DNA from: an uncultured Eubacteriales bacterium
GTDB taxonomy: Bacteria > Bacillota > Clostridia > Oscillospirales > CAG-272
DNA: 46,445 nucleotides
Direction of reading: 5' to 3'
NCBI GenBank assembly: GCA_934402395.1
Contig: CAKRTQ010000019.1
Coordinates: 1 to 46,445, forward strand
Below, piece by piece: positions 7,508 to 15,488 of this stretch. Within the stretch, counting starts at the first letter, position 1. Each line of letters begins with the position of its first letter. A program made the position numbers and the translations under genes. The notes under the pieces were generated by a model. That model made no database searches. It saw only the letters and a list, made by a program, of their open reading frames with translations, and was not told the DNA's origin.

Positions 7508-7656
7508 GAGTTATCGGCGTTTTTTTTCGTGTTTTTCGCATTTTTTTGATGTTTTCTTCATTTCACCGGTTGAAATGTACAAGCGGTACCGATTTCGGCG
7601 CATGGCGACGCACATTGTAATGAATCGGTCGCTCCGGCTCAGAGCGATAAAAATAG

Positions 7657-7854
7657 GGCTGTTAAATAACTCAATGTTTTAACAGCCTCTCAAAAATGCC
7701 GGGCAGGGTTCCGGCATTTTTGATGCGAGCTTGGTCGGTTTTGCCCGCAGTATCCGTGCTTTTTCGGTTTTATCGACGGCAAACCAGCGGTGTTCAGCCG
7801 CCGAAAACAAATCGTCGGTGGTGTTAAAAAACTCAAATTGAGTTTTTTAACACC
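7657..7854 (+). repeat. Copy A of a ~200-bp structured intergenic element
   Basis: Three hairpins bracket a ~95-nt core: GGCTGTTAAA..TTTTAACAGCC (7657-7687), CAAAAATGCCGG with CCGGCATTTTTG (7691-7722), and GGTGTTAAAAAACTCAA with TTGAGTTTTTTAACACC (7820-7854). The reverse complement of 44128-44330 matches it; over ~160 nt they align with no gap and about 19 differences. Several differences are compensatory in the stems. The right hairpin overlaps the last codons of the minus-strand gene 7833-8378. The end hairpins look like bidirectional terminators; the role of the conserved core is unknown. Confidence 0.85.
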
Positions 7855-8378
7855 CACTTATATAAGCTTGAGTATTTCACGAACCCGAATGTCGGGTGCA
7901 TAATATCAAATATCAATACGAACAAAATGACCGCCATGATGCCTGCAAGACACCAGAACAGCCTTGTTATCCAGACGTCTTTTTTTCTGATCTCCGCCTT
8001 GTACATATTAATAATGTCATCATAGATCTTATCGCGCGATGCGGCACCGCCCGAAAGCTGAGGATCGCGTGCGGCAGGATCTGTATTTTCGTAAGCAGCC
8101 GATGCATATGCGCCTTCGGCAGCTACGTTGTATGTTTCGACGAATTCACGCTCGCCCGCGGTGCTCTCTTCTGTATTTTCAACATCCTCTTCGCTTAAAA
8201 GGGCAGCGGCAGAACCTCCCATTGCCCGCGCCATGGCTATAACAGTGGCAATTGTGGGGTTGGGTGTTTTGCCCGAAAAAATCCTTGCAACGGTACTTTC
8301 GGGGATGTTGCTTTTTTCGGCTATCTGCTGATTCGTCATATGTGATTTTTTCTTCAATTGTCTTAGCTTTTCTATCAT
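7833..8378 (-). CDS. HTH (XRE) protein with one C-terminal membrane segment
   Basis: The product is 181 aa; ATG 8378 follows GGTGG. Residues 1-60 are an XRE HTH (MTNQQIAEKSNIPESTVARI). Residues ~65-125 are an acidic linker, and residues ~140-160 form one membrane helix (FWCLAGIMAVILFVLIF). A DNA-binding domain tethered to the membrane suggests a membrane-localised regulator; proteins of this plan are common in gut Clostridia but uncharacterised. The final residues VLKNSI and the stop codon are encoded inside the hairpin of the repeat element, so the C-terminus may have been replaced or extended by it. Confidence 0.75.
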   Translation of the reverse strand: MIEKLRQLKKKSHMTNQQIAEKSNIPESTVARIFSGKTPNPTIATVIAMARAMGGSAAALLSEEDVENTEESTAGEREFVETYNVAAEGAYASAAYENTDPAARDPQLSGGAASRDKIYDDIINMYKAEIRKKDVWITRLFWCLAGIMAVILFVLIFDIMHPTFGFVKYSSLYKWVLKNSI

Positions 8379-8726
8379 TTGATATCCACCTTCTTAAAAT
8401 TCGTGTTCGTAAGCGTGATTCTTATCTTCCAGCGTCTGAAATCCCGGTTTCGGAACCCATACTTGATAAAAATGATCGTAAAAAAGCAAATTCTGTTGGG
8501 TAAAAGTAAAAATGATATGTTGTGCAGCGGTCCTTTCGACGCAAATTCGGTTTTTGGGATGCAAATCCGGGTATCTGTTTTGCAAACTTGCGTATTGAAT
8601 TTTTATCGGTCGTGTGTTATCATAAATTTGTCGGGAGCAAAGGCTGGAGAAAACGATTCGGGGCTTACATAATAAAGAAAATTGAAATGAAAACCATATT
8701 ATTTATTATATCTCTGACAGCCCAGT
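8379..8726. other. Non-coding gap between divergent genes
   Basis: About 350 bases with no gene I can support. Open frames here lack ribosome binding sites and recognisable sequence. It should carry the promoter of the minus-strand HTH membrane gene, but no clear -35/-10 pair was found. Confidence 0.4.
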
Positions 8727-8764
8727 TTGTCAATATTATTTGTACATTTATGATAAAATTATCA
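8727..8764 (+). promoter_or_regulatory. Possible promoter and operator of the DUF6514-like gene
   Basis: TTGTCA (8727-8732) and TATGAT (8749-8754) are 16 bases apart. The -10 box overlaps the palindrome TGATAA-AA-TTATCA (8751-8764), a plausible repressor site. The leader to the start codon would be ~115 bases. Confidence 0.35.
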
Positions 8765-8876
8765 GCACAAATCAAGAATTATTGACATACTATATAAAGT
8801 GAAGATCGGAATTTCCACCCGGCAAAACAGTCGCAAAAAACAAAAACATAAAATAAAAAAGGACAAAAAAATCAAA

Positions 8877-9104
8877 ATGGTATGTACTTATCGCGTAAGA
8901 ACAGACACAATGCATGATGAGGAAAGAAAAGCACACACGGTTTACGGAATTGAAGCGATCGGCTCGGACGGAGAAATACTTTCGGGCTTTTCGGATGTGT
9001 TTTTTGACAAACAAAAGGCAGAGTGCTTTGCAGATCTGTGCAACGACGGAGATCTATCATTGATTCATTTTCTGAATGCCGTGGAGGATATTCTGGCTGA
9101 ATAG
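8877..9104 (+). CDS. Small DUF6514-like protein
   Basis: The product is 75 aa from ATG 8877 (MVCTYRVRTD); the frame is open further upstream through a lysine-rich stretch with no RBS, so the internal start is preferred although its AAAAGGAC site is rather distant. The pattern of VYGIEAI near residue 22, FSDVFFDKQKAE around residue 38, and a C-terminal LSLIHFLNAVEDIL is typical of DUF6514, a family of short cytoplasmic proteins of unknown function in Clostridia. It is followed by a strong terminator, so it is monocistronic. Confidence 0.65.
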   Translation: MVCTYRVRTDTMHDEERKAHTVYGIEAIGSDGEILSGFSDVFFDKQKAECFADLCNDGDLSLIHFLNAVEDILAE

Positions 9105-9121
9105 CTCCGCCCCGATCCCGG

Positions 9122-9167
9122 CATTGAGGGCAGCACCAAACACTGTGCTGCCCTCAATGTGTTTTTA
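9122..9167 (+). terminator. Intrinsic terminator after the DUF6514-like gene
   Basis: CATTGAGGGCAGCAC pairs perfectly with GTGCTGCCCTCAATG over 15 bp, with an 8-nt loop, followed by TGTTTTTATTT. Confidence 0.9.
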
Positions 9168-9311
9168 TTTCGGTTGGTGACAGCACAAAAGTTTTGCTGA
9201 CATAGCCCAAACCGGCTTCCGGTATCATCCGTAGCAGCAGCTTTTTTGCGCTCCTCGGCGTGCGATATTGACACACGCGCAATTGCATGATATTTATTAC
9301 TGCATAATGTA

Positions 9312-9340
9312 TTGACAGAACCCTTTTTGTGTGATACAAT
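9312..9340 (+). promoter_or_regulatory. Promoter of the HTH/zinc-ribbon module
   Basis: TTGACA (9312-9317) and TACAAT (9335-9340) are 17 bases apart. The GTG start of the HTH gene lies 41 bases after the -10 box. Confidence 0.8.
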
Positions 9341-9380
9341 CCTATTATTATAGATGGAATTTTGGGGAGGTGAAAGATAC

Positions 9381-9671
9381 GTGAATGAAGAAAAAAGGAA
9401 TGAGTTGATTGTAAATATGACCGATAACCTTCCTACTCTTAGAAAGAAAATGGGAATTACCCAAGAGGGTTTGGCAGAGAAAATCGGTGTAAGCCGCAGT
9501 ACAATCGCAACGATAGAAAGAAAAAAGAAAACAATGACCTGGAATATGTTTCTATCGCTTGTATTGATTTTTACTAAAAATAGTGAAACGGATAAACTGC
9601 TCTCTGTTATGGGAATTTATACAGATGAGCTGAATGAATTTATAAAGAATGATGGACCGGCAACTATATAG
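9381..9671 (+). CDS. Small HTH (XRE) regulator
   Basis: The product is 96 aa. GTG 9381 is chosen because GGGGAGGTG lies nine bases upstream; the in-frame ATG 27 bases earlier has no such site. Residues ~15-60 are a compact Cro/C1 HTH (ITQEGLAEKIGVSRSTIATI) and the rest is a short helical tail. It begins a low-GC three-gene unit with the two membrane proteins that follow, which start 15 bases downstream and then with a four-base separation or less, so it probably controls them. It is not close to the two HTH-TPR regulators. Confidence 0.8.
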   Translation: MNEEKRNELIVNMTDNLPTLRKKMGITQEGLAEKIGVSRSTIATIERKKKTMTWNMFLSLVLIFTKNSETDKLLSVMGIYTDELNEFIKNDGPATI

Positions 9672-9686
9672 GATAGGAGAATGTAT

Positions 9687-11057
9687 ATGAAACAGGAGAA
9701 GATTATTATTGATGTGAATGCTCACATCACAAACATTGCATGTACGATAGGGGCTGATGGAGATGCTTCAAAGGCTTTGATATCGTTTGATAATCTTGGC
9801 TATGGGGTAATTACTGCCGTAAAGTTCAATGCAAGGGGCTTTAACTCTTTTGGTGATGTTGTTCAGATTGGAGGAAAGGATAGGTTCTTTCTTATAATCC
9901 AAGACATCAGCATTGAGAAAAATTCAACAGCTAAAGATCTAAAGGCAAAATTACCGAATGGTGATATTCGCCGTCTTGAACTGGAGGAATGTCAGATTTG
10001 CTATGCCGATGGCTCTGTGACAAGTTATGTCGGTAAAGATGACAGAGAGTTTGATGTTGATGTATTTGATGAATACGGCACTGATAAAGAATCTGTTGCG
10101 GCTATAAGAGACATCGTATCTGCTGATGCTAAATACGTACCGCAGGATTTTGAGGATGGATGGTTATGTAGTTGCGGGAGGTGGAACACGGCTGAACGCA
10201 GCGATTGTTCAAGGTGCGAGGTAAAGAAGCATACAATATTTCAAATTACGGATGCTGATTTCATCACCGATTTGATTGCCAAGCACCATAAGAATGAAGA
10301 AGACCGACAAGAGAAGGCACGTCAGGAAGCAAAAGAAAAAGAAAAAGCCACAAAAAGCAGAAATATTAAAATCGGAATCGGTGTAATTGTTGGGATTCTT
10401 TTGGCGATTCTTGTCGGACATGCGGCTATTATGTCGAGTAGATCAACATATGAATCTGAATCTGCTATGAAAGCTGCGTTGCAGGGAACCTATACACTGT
10501 ATGATGGCTACAAGGCAAAATACCAAATCCATATTGATGGAGACACCGTTTATAAAAGATGGTGTAACCTTGGGAGCGACTATGATTCAGATTACAAAGT
10601 GACTTCTTGGAATTATAAGAATGGTACTGTGGATACATCTTATAAATCCATTATTGTCACCAGTTCCGGCGATATCAAGTACGATGGAGATATCTACGAA
10701 AAAGGTGGTTCGTGGTCATCCACCGCTGCAGGATCCTCTTATTCTTCAAGTTATTCTTCGAGTTACAATTATGAAAGCGGTTATTCTGTTTTGAAAATTA
10801 CCGTGGACAGTGTTACAAGTAACTCCAGATATACGATTTGCACAGGCAGTGTAAAAAATAATGGAACGAAAACATATAAATATATTGAGGTGAAGGGAGC
10901 ATTTAAGGATTCCAGCGGCAATGTGGTGGATACTGATTGGACATATGCAGCCGGCTCAGAAGGATTGGCTCCGGGAGAATCTACGACTTTTAGATTGTCT
11001 GTTACCAAAAACTCAAAGATAACTTCTTGCTCAGTGAGCTTGTTGGATTATGATTGA
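9687..11057 (+). CDS. Zinc-ribbon membrane protein with C-terminal FxLYD-like domain
   Basis: The product is 456 aa from ATG 9687, preferred over ATG 9681 because AGGAGA ends at 9680. Residues ~1-155 form an unassigned soluble N-terminal domain. A zinc ribbon (CSCGRWN...CSRC) sits at ~165-182, a charged helix at ~205-230, and one membrane segment at ~232-250 (IGIGVIVGILLAILVGHA). The outside part has a Tyr/Ser-rich region and, at ~365-456, a strand-rich domain (KITVDSVTSN, YKYIEVKGAF, LAPGESTTFRLSV) of the FxLYD type. Function is unknown; the layout suggests a cytoplasmic zinc sensor coupled to an extracellular beta domain. Confidence 0.7.
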   Translation: MKQEKIIIDVNAHITNIACTIGADGDASKALISFDNLGYGVITAVKFNARGFNSFGDVVQIGGKDRFFLIIQDISIEKNSTAKDLKAKLPNGDIRRLELEECQICYADGSVTSYVGKDDREFDVDVFDEYGTDKESVAAIRDIVSADAKYVPQDFEDGWLCSCGRWNTAERSDCSRCEVKKHTIFQITDADFITDLIAKHHKNEEDRQEKARQEAKEKEKATKSRNIKIGIGVIVGILLAILVGHAAIMSSRSTYESESAMKAALQGTYTLYDGYKAKYQIHIDGDTVYKRWCNLGSDYDSDYKVTSWNYKNGTVDTSYKSIIVTSSGDIKYDGDIYEKGGSWSSTAAGSSYSSSYSSSYNYESGYSVLKITVDSVTSNSRYTICTGSVKNNGTKTYKYIEVKGAFKDSSGNVVDTDWTYAAGSEGLAPGESTTFRLSVTKNSKITSCSVSLLDYD

Positions 11058-11071
11058 TGGAGGTGGATTGT

Positions 11072-11611
11072 ATGTTTTGCTTAAAATGCGGAGAAGCAAT
11101 ACCGGATGGAAGTTCTGTTTGCCCTCACTGTGGTGCTAATTTGATTGAAGAAGAAAAAGAGCAGGCGATTGTTTATGCATCGCAGAAAGAATCAGAAGAA
11201 GTAAGCGAACAGACGAAGACGCATAAAAAGATTCCCAAGGGTGTATTAGTGGGTATTGCGGCAATTGTGTGCGTTATTGTCATCGTCTTTATTGTAAATG
11301 GCATCAATCAGGCGAATCTAAAGAAGGCGTTAGTTAAGGAGTGGTATGATGTTGACGGCTCTATAATCAAGGTGCTTGATATAGATGAGGATGAAATGGA
11401 ATATCGCCTTGAAACAGGTTATCGATGGATGGACACTTCACTCGGTACTTATGACTGGAAACCGGTTAGCGGAAATAAGATAAAAATAAAACGGTTTGGG
11501 GACAAGTATGAAACCTTTACTGTAGAGTTTAATGACGATAAGGATGTGTTGAAGATTTCGCCTGCAATCACAAGCACAGATTCAAGCGAAACCTGGTATC
11601 ACTTAGACTAA
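11072..11611 (+). CDS. Zinc-ribbon single-pass membrane protein
   Basis: The product is 179 aa; ATG 11072 follows GGAGGTGG and the frame overlaps nothing essential upstream. It begins with a CxxC-CxxC zinc ribbon (MFCLKCGEAIPDGS..CPHC), has a charged linker, one membrane helix at ~58-77 (GVLVGIAAIVCVIVIVFIV) and a ~95-residue strand-rich extracytoplasmic domain. This is the common zinc_ribbon_2 plus membrane plan of Firmicutes accessory proteins. It lies 14 bases after the previous gene and forms one unit with it. Molecular role unknown. Confidence 0.75.
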   Translation: MFCLKCGEAIPDGSSVCPHCGANLIEEEKEQAIVYASQKESEEVSEQTKTHKKIPKGVLVGIAAIVCVIVIVFIVNGINQANLKKALVKEWYDVDGSIIKVLDIDEDEMEYRLETGYRWMDTSLGTYDWKPVSGNKIKIKRFGDKYETFTVEFNDDKDVLKISPAITSTDSSETWYHLD

Positions 11612-11631
11612 TGGGAAGAGATGAAGATAAT

Positions 11632-11688
11632 ATGTTCTGTTTGAAATGTGGAGAGGCGATACCAGACGGAAGTGAAAAATGTCCTTAG
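11632..11688 (+). pseudogene. Truncated paralogue of the zinc-ribbon gene (18 codons left)
   Basis: ATG 11632 begins MFCLKCGEAIPDGSEKCP and stops at TAG 11686. The first 14 residues equal those of the gene at 11072, but with many synonymous differences, so it is a diverged paralogue rather than a recent copy. The reading frame breaks exactly where sequence of a methyltransferase gene begins, showing a deletion or recombination joint at about 11680-11690. Confidence 0.7.
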
Positions 11689-12334
11689 AGAATGTAACCC
11701 CGCCGAACTTCGTCAAATGCCTTTGTGCCTAGATAGAGTAGAGGCAGTACGTCAATCAAGACTTGCAAGTTCGAGAGCTGTCACACGGCAACTCGCAGAA
11801 ACTCCAAGAGAGTTTGCTTTTACAAATATCTCAAAAAGCACCTACATTGTTGTACCCGAAGTATCGTCTGAACGCAGGAAGTACATTCCAATGGGATTTA
11901 TGACCCCAGATATTCTTTGCAGCAATCTTGTGAAAATGGTACCAAATGCGTCATTGTATCATTTCGGGGTACTAACATCTAATGTTCATAATGCATGGGT
12001 TCGTGCTGTTTGTGGACGGTTGAAGAGTGACTATCGCTACTCAAACACTGTTGTCTACAACAACTTCCCGTGGCCGACACCGACAGACGAGCAAAAAGCA
12101 AAAATCGAAAAAACGGCGCAGGCAATTCTTGACGCCCGCGCACTTTATCCGGATTGTTCTCTTGCCGATCTTTACGATGAGGTCGCAATGCCGTCTGAAC
12201 TTCGTCGGGCGCATCAGCAAAACGACCGTGCGGTAATGGAAGCTTACGGCTTCCCTGTAAAAAACGACTTCACCGAAAGTATGTGCGTTGCCGAGCTTAT
12301 GCGGATGTACCTCAAGCTGACGCAAAATCAATAG
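11684..12334 (+). pseudogene. 3' remnant of a large DNA methyltransferase (type IIL/MmeI-like)
   Basis: The frame encodes ~215 residues of the C-terminal target-recognition and tail part of a class I SAM-dependent DNA methyltransferase. Recognisable pieces are FAFTNISKSTYIVVPEVSSE, RKYIPMGFMTPDILCSN, WVRAVCGRLKSDYRYS, YNNFPWP and the tail SLADLYDEVAMPSELRRAHQ. Complete homologues are around 900 aa, so the N-terminal nuclease-like and catalytic parts are missing. A GTG-initiated frame could start in the residual zinc-ribbon sequence, but the product would lack the methylase motifs. It is the scar of a lost restriction-modification or defence gene. Confidence 0.75.
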
Positions 12335-12372
12335 AGCCCGCCCAACCTTGTATTCTGAACAGCCCTATGCGA

Positions 12373-12391
12373 AAGACGGCAGCGCAAAGCT
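12373..12391. repeat. Short hairpin
   Basis: CGGCAGC-GCAAA-GCTGCCG forms a 7-bp stem between the methylase remnant and the bidirectional terminator. No T-run follows. Confidence 0.45.
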
Positions 12392-12407
12392 GCCGGAATC
12401 AATGTCA

Positions 12408-12453
12408 ACGGCGGTGTTGAAAAACTCGTTTTGAGTTTTTTCAACACCGCCGT
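12408..12453. terminator. Bidirectional terminator of the GTGTTaAAAAACTC family
   Basis: Arms 12408-12427 and 12433-12453 pair almost perfectly (one extra T) with A-run and T-run inside the stem, so U-tracts arise on both strands. It separates two convergent genes. The same sequence design ends the ~200-bp repeat element and recurs at 16741. Confidence 0.85.
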
Positions 12454-12461
12454 TTAACTTT

Positions 12462-13697
12462 TCAGTTTGCCTTATAGTTGAGTTCTATCTGACTCTCTGT
12501 GCCTTTGGGAACGACAGAGATGAATGTCTTTCCCGGGGTGACGGAAATAACATTTCCGGCTTCATCGGTAAAGATGAAGGACGATGTATCGCCTATGCGC
12601 GACCATTTTATCGGCATATATCTGCCGCCGCTGACATAGTATCCGCTTCCCTCTCCCGTGGTCACGATATCCAGTCTGCCCTCGGTATCATCCGGAACAG
12701 CAGCCGTTTCCGCAAACAGCAGGAATACATTTGTAAAGTTGAGCTGCTCGCCGTTTTCGGCATCGATATGCGCACGGTCGCCGAGCTGATAGCGATAGTA
12801 TGTGCCGGCCGTGCGGCTGTATATCATCTGCACGTACTGTGACGCAGAGTAAGGAATGCACACGTGCATCGCCTCGCCGCTGCCGGTAAAGACGGCATCT
12901 TCATCGGCAAAATTGAACACGGGGCGCACGTCCGACTGTGCCTCGGTGCTCCAGCCGTTGCGTGATGCAAGCTTTATGAGCCTCTCGCCGGTCGTCATGA
13001 GCGAATGCGCCGCGCCGGCTTTTTCCATTCTCGCTTTATCGCGGTAGAAGCCGAGCCCGGAATACGCGCCGTTAACGCCATCAAGATAGGGTATACCGAG
13101 CGTTTTTACCATCGTATATCCCATCGGGCTGCCGCCCGCGCCGACCGTGAGCGTTCCGAATGCCTGACCGAGGCTTACGGTATAGTGGCGCACCGAACGC
13201 ACGGGACCGTACACCTCGCTGCCGCCGTAATTGTTGGTTATCATGATAAGGCGCGTTATGCCGCCCTCGACCGGCACCTCAAGCAGAATATCCGCGCGCG
13301 ATATGCCCGACTGCGGCGCGGCAACGCTGAGGTTGTCAAGCACCACGGATATCGGCATCACCCGGCGGCGGTCGGTCGTCTCCGCCAGTCCCGTAAGCGG
13401 GTTGACGTATGTAACGACCGGCGGTGCGGTCGTTTCGTCGCCGCCCGACTCGGGCGGCGTGGGCGCGGTGGTCTCATCGGGCGACGACGTGACCTCGCCC
13501 GACACCGGGGAGGATGTGCTATCGGTCGTACCGGAGCTTCCGGGCGTGACGGTAGTCGCATCGGAATAAGGCAGTGTGTCGCTGCCGGGGGCGGCAGACG
13601 TTGCATCACCCTGCCCGAACAGTGAACATGACGAAAGCAGAACTGCCGCAAGCATGATTGCGGCAAGCAGAACAGCTGATTTGTTTCGTTTTGACAT
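12462..13697 (-). CDS. DUF3048 (YerB-like) lipoprotein
   Basis: The product is 411 aa from ATG 13697 (MSKRNKSAVLLAAIML); another ATG lies 12 bases upstream and neither has a strong SD. The N-terminus is a lipoprotein signal with lipobox LLSSC, followed by a ~70-residue Ser/Thr/Pro-rich linker. The DUF3048 domain spans ~95 to the end: NPLTGL, a region with RADILLEVPVEGGITRL, and VYGPVRSVRHYTV. The function of the family is not known; it acts outside the membrane. The gene is the last of a minus-strand run and ends at the bidirectional terminator. Confidence 0.85.
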   Translation of the reverse strand: MSKRNKSAVLLAAIMLAAVLLSSCSLFGQGDATSAAPGSDTLPYSDATTVTPGSSGTTDSTSSPVSGEVTSSPDETTAPTPPESGGDETTAPPVVTYVNPLTGLAETTDRRRVMPISVVLDNLSVAAPQSGISRADILLEVPVEGGITRLIMITNNYGGSEVYGPVRSVRHYTVSLGQAFGTLTVGAGGSPMGYTMVKTLGIPYLDGVNGAYSGLGFYRDKARMEKAGAAHSLMTTGERLIKLASRNGWSTEAQSDVRPVFNFADEDAVFTGSGEAMHVCIPYSASQYVQMIYSRTAGTYYRYQLGDRAHIDAENGEQLNFTNVFLLFAETAAVPDDTEGRLDIVTTGEGSGYYVSGGRYMPIKWSRIGDTSSFIFTDEAGNVISVTPGKTFISVVPKGTESQIELNYKAN

Positions 13698-13771
13698 TCT
13701 GTTTACCATTTTGAACTTTGAACGTACGTTTTGTGATCTCAAATCTCGCGGCAATGCCGCGCAGGCTCCGC

Positions 13772-14074
13772 TCAGGCGGTCTTGTTGGCGCGGGAGAGCC
13801 AGATCATTCCCATATTGAGCGCCGCAGAAAGCCCCGATTTTTCACCCTGTTTTACGATCTTTGAGGGATTTTTCGATTCTACCACCTGAATAAAGATCTT
13901 GTCCGGCAGCTCTCTGCCGTTTTCGGTCTTGTAAGACATTATCTCAAGTATGAGAAAGCACTTCTCGCTCATGTCGCCGTAGCATATCGTGTTGCCTTCA
14001 CGCACCAACGGCGCGTTCATATATCTGAGATATTTCCCGCTGACTTCACTGCGGGTCCCGTTTGCATCAGCCAT
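13772..14074 (-). CDS. Small protein of unknown function
   Basis: The product is 100 aa from ATG 14074 behind AAGGAGG. It is a soluble alpha/beta protein without signal or membrane segments. Visible elements are PLVREGNTICYGDMSEKCFLI near residue 22-42, a PDKIFIQVV strand, and a C-terminal helix (GLSAALNMGMIWLSRA). I do not recognise the family with certainty, though I have the impression that similar proteins occur widely in Clostridia. It has its own promoter and sits between tmcAL and the DUF3048 gene. Confidence 0.7.
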   Translation of the reverse strand: MADANGTRSEVSGKYLRYMNAPLVREGNTICYGDMSEKCFLILEIMSYKTENGRELPDKIFIQVVESKNPSKIVKQGEKSGLSAALNMGMIWLSRANKTA

Positions 14075-14113
14075 GTTGACCTCCTTATATATGCATATAT
14101 TTTGTATCAGTAT

Positions 14114-14142
14114 ATTTTAGCATAGAATAAGATATAAGTCAA
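14114..14142 (-). promoter_or_regulatory. Promoter of the 100-aa protein gene
   Basis: On the minus strand TTGACT (14137-14142) and TAAAAT (14114-14119) are 17 bases apart. The ATG lies 40 bases after the -10 box. Confidence 0.65.
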
Positions 14143-14188
14143 TCACTTTTTTGTAAACACGTGCGCAAAAGTGGCACGCGCGGGATCT

Positions 14189-15352
14189 TCAATCGAAAAA
14201 GCGCGGCGAGCGGCGTAAAAACCCGCCTGCCGGCGACGGTGCGGGAAGCATGAGCGAGTAAAGCGACTCGGCGGACAAGAGCAGTGCGGTCTGCCGGCGC
14301 GCCGCTTCTCCGTCCATATCCAGCGCATCGGAAGGACGCGTTGCGACAGCCACCGCCGCGCTTCTGCGCACCGAGGCAAGGAACGCCCTACCCCGTGCGC
14401 CCGCAGCCAGCACGGTCGTGTATGCGGGCAGCCGGTCGAGATCCTGCCGGTAGGTCCCGGTAAGAGCGAATATCACCGCGCGGCGCAGCCGTGCGTCGGT
14501 ATACTTTTTTGTAGCGGCTGCGCCGAGCATGGCGCGCAGCGTTCCGGAATCTCTTGCTGCATTGGCGAGCCTGCCGGAAACGCCGCCGCCGCATTCGGCA
14601 AAAGCCGCAAGCTCCGCGCCGCCGCTGCGGAATCGCCAGACCGCCGCCGCGCCGACGCCTTCAATCCTTGCGGGCGCCCTGCCCTCGGATATCGCCTTGC
14701 GGACAAGCTCAGCCGAAGCCTCTGTCATGCCGCGCGGGAAGTTGCCGTCAAGTATTGCGGCGCGCAGCGCAGTAGCGGACGGGAACTCCGCGTCTGCCTC
14801 TGTATCGTGGTAGCCCGCGCCCTCGCGCCTCACGACAGTGAATTCAACGCCGCGCCCGAGCCGCCGCGCCGCGCGGATATACTCAACGCCGAGAATATCG
14901 TTCGGTGGCAGGCGCGTCTCTCCGCTTTTGCCGAGCGCGCGGTTTATTGCCGAGTAATACGCCGCCGCGTAGCCCTCGTCCGCCGTGGCTGCGACCATTG
15001 CAGCCTCGGATGCGTCCGCCGCGGCAACGAGCATATCGAGCGAGGCAGATTCGGACCCGAAGGCGATATTCTTTATACCGAGTGCGGTCAGGATATGCAC
15101 GCCAGCCGCCGCAAAGTAGCCCGCGCTCGCGCATGACCATGGAAACGGCAGCTCAAGCACCAGATCCGCCCCCGAACGCACGGCAGCCTCTGCCCGGTCA
15201 TATTTGTCGCAGACGGCGCAGTCGCCGCGCTGAACGAAATTTCCGCTCATGAGACAAACCACGGTCGTCTCCCCGCCATCACGGAGTTTTTTTATCATGT
15301 ACTCATGACCGCGATGCATGGGATTGTATTCGCAGATTATTCCGTATGTCAT
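14189..15352 (-). CDS. tmcAL: tRNA(Met) cytidine acetate ligase TmcAL
   Basis: The product (387 aa from ATG 15352, RBS GGAAGGT) should form N4-acetylcytidine at the wobble base of elongator tRNA-Met, using acetate and ATP through acetyl-AMP. The nucleotidyltransferase fold is clear: GIICEYNPMHRGHEYMI contains the HxGH motif (residues ~12-16), then LMSGNFVQRGD at ~35-45, and LVLELPFPWSCASAGYFA at ~65-82. The C-terminal part is Ala- and Arg-rich, as expected for high GC. It is divergent from ackA, which is thematically neat as both use acetate and ATP, but this arrangement may be incidental. Confidence 0.9.
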   Translation of the reverse strand: MTYGIICEYNPMHRGHEYMIKKLRDGGETTVVCLMSGNFVQRGDCAVCDKYDRAEAAVRSGADLVLELPFPWSCASAGYFAAAGVHILTALGIKNIAFGSESASLDMLVAAADASEAAMVAATADEGYAAAYYSAINRALGKSGETRLPPNDILGVEYIRAARRLGRGVEFTVVRREGAGYHDTEADAEFPSATALRAAILDGNFPRGMTEASAELVRKAISEGRAPARIEGVGAAAVWRFRSGGAELAAFAECGGGVSGRLANAARDSGTLRAMLGAAATKKYTDARLRRAVIFALTGTYRQDLDRLPAYTTVLAAGARGRAFLASVRRSAAVAVATRPSDALDMDGEAARRQTALLLSAESLYSLMLPAPSPAGGFLRRSPRFFD

Positions 15353-15412
15353 ATTTTTTGACCTTCCATTTTTATTTTTCGCGTGATATTGCGCGTTTTT
15401 TGACATTTGCTA

Positions 15413-15441
15413 TTGAAATCCGACCCGCAAAGTTGTATAAT
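15413..15441 (+). promoter_or_regulatory. Promoter of ackA
   Basis: TTGAAA (15413-15418) and TATAAT (15436-15441) are 17 bases apart, 48 bases before the ackA start codon. Confidence 0.7.
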
Positions 15442-15488
15442 TATTTGGTAAGACAATTCATCCAACCGAGAAAGGATAATTACCGAAT

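Noticed and set aside
8252..8785. Several short plus-strand frames before the DUF6514-like gene
   Set aside because: They lack ribosome binding sites and overlap a clear HTH gene or a promoter region.
14189..15406. Start of tmcAL 54 bases further upstream
   Set aside because: The internal ATG 15352 has GGAAGGT at the right distance and gives the normal family N-terminus.
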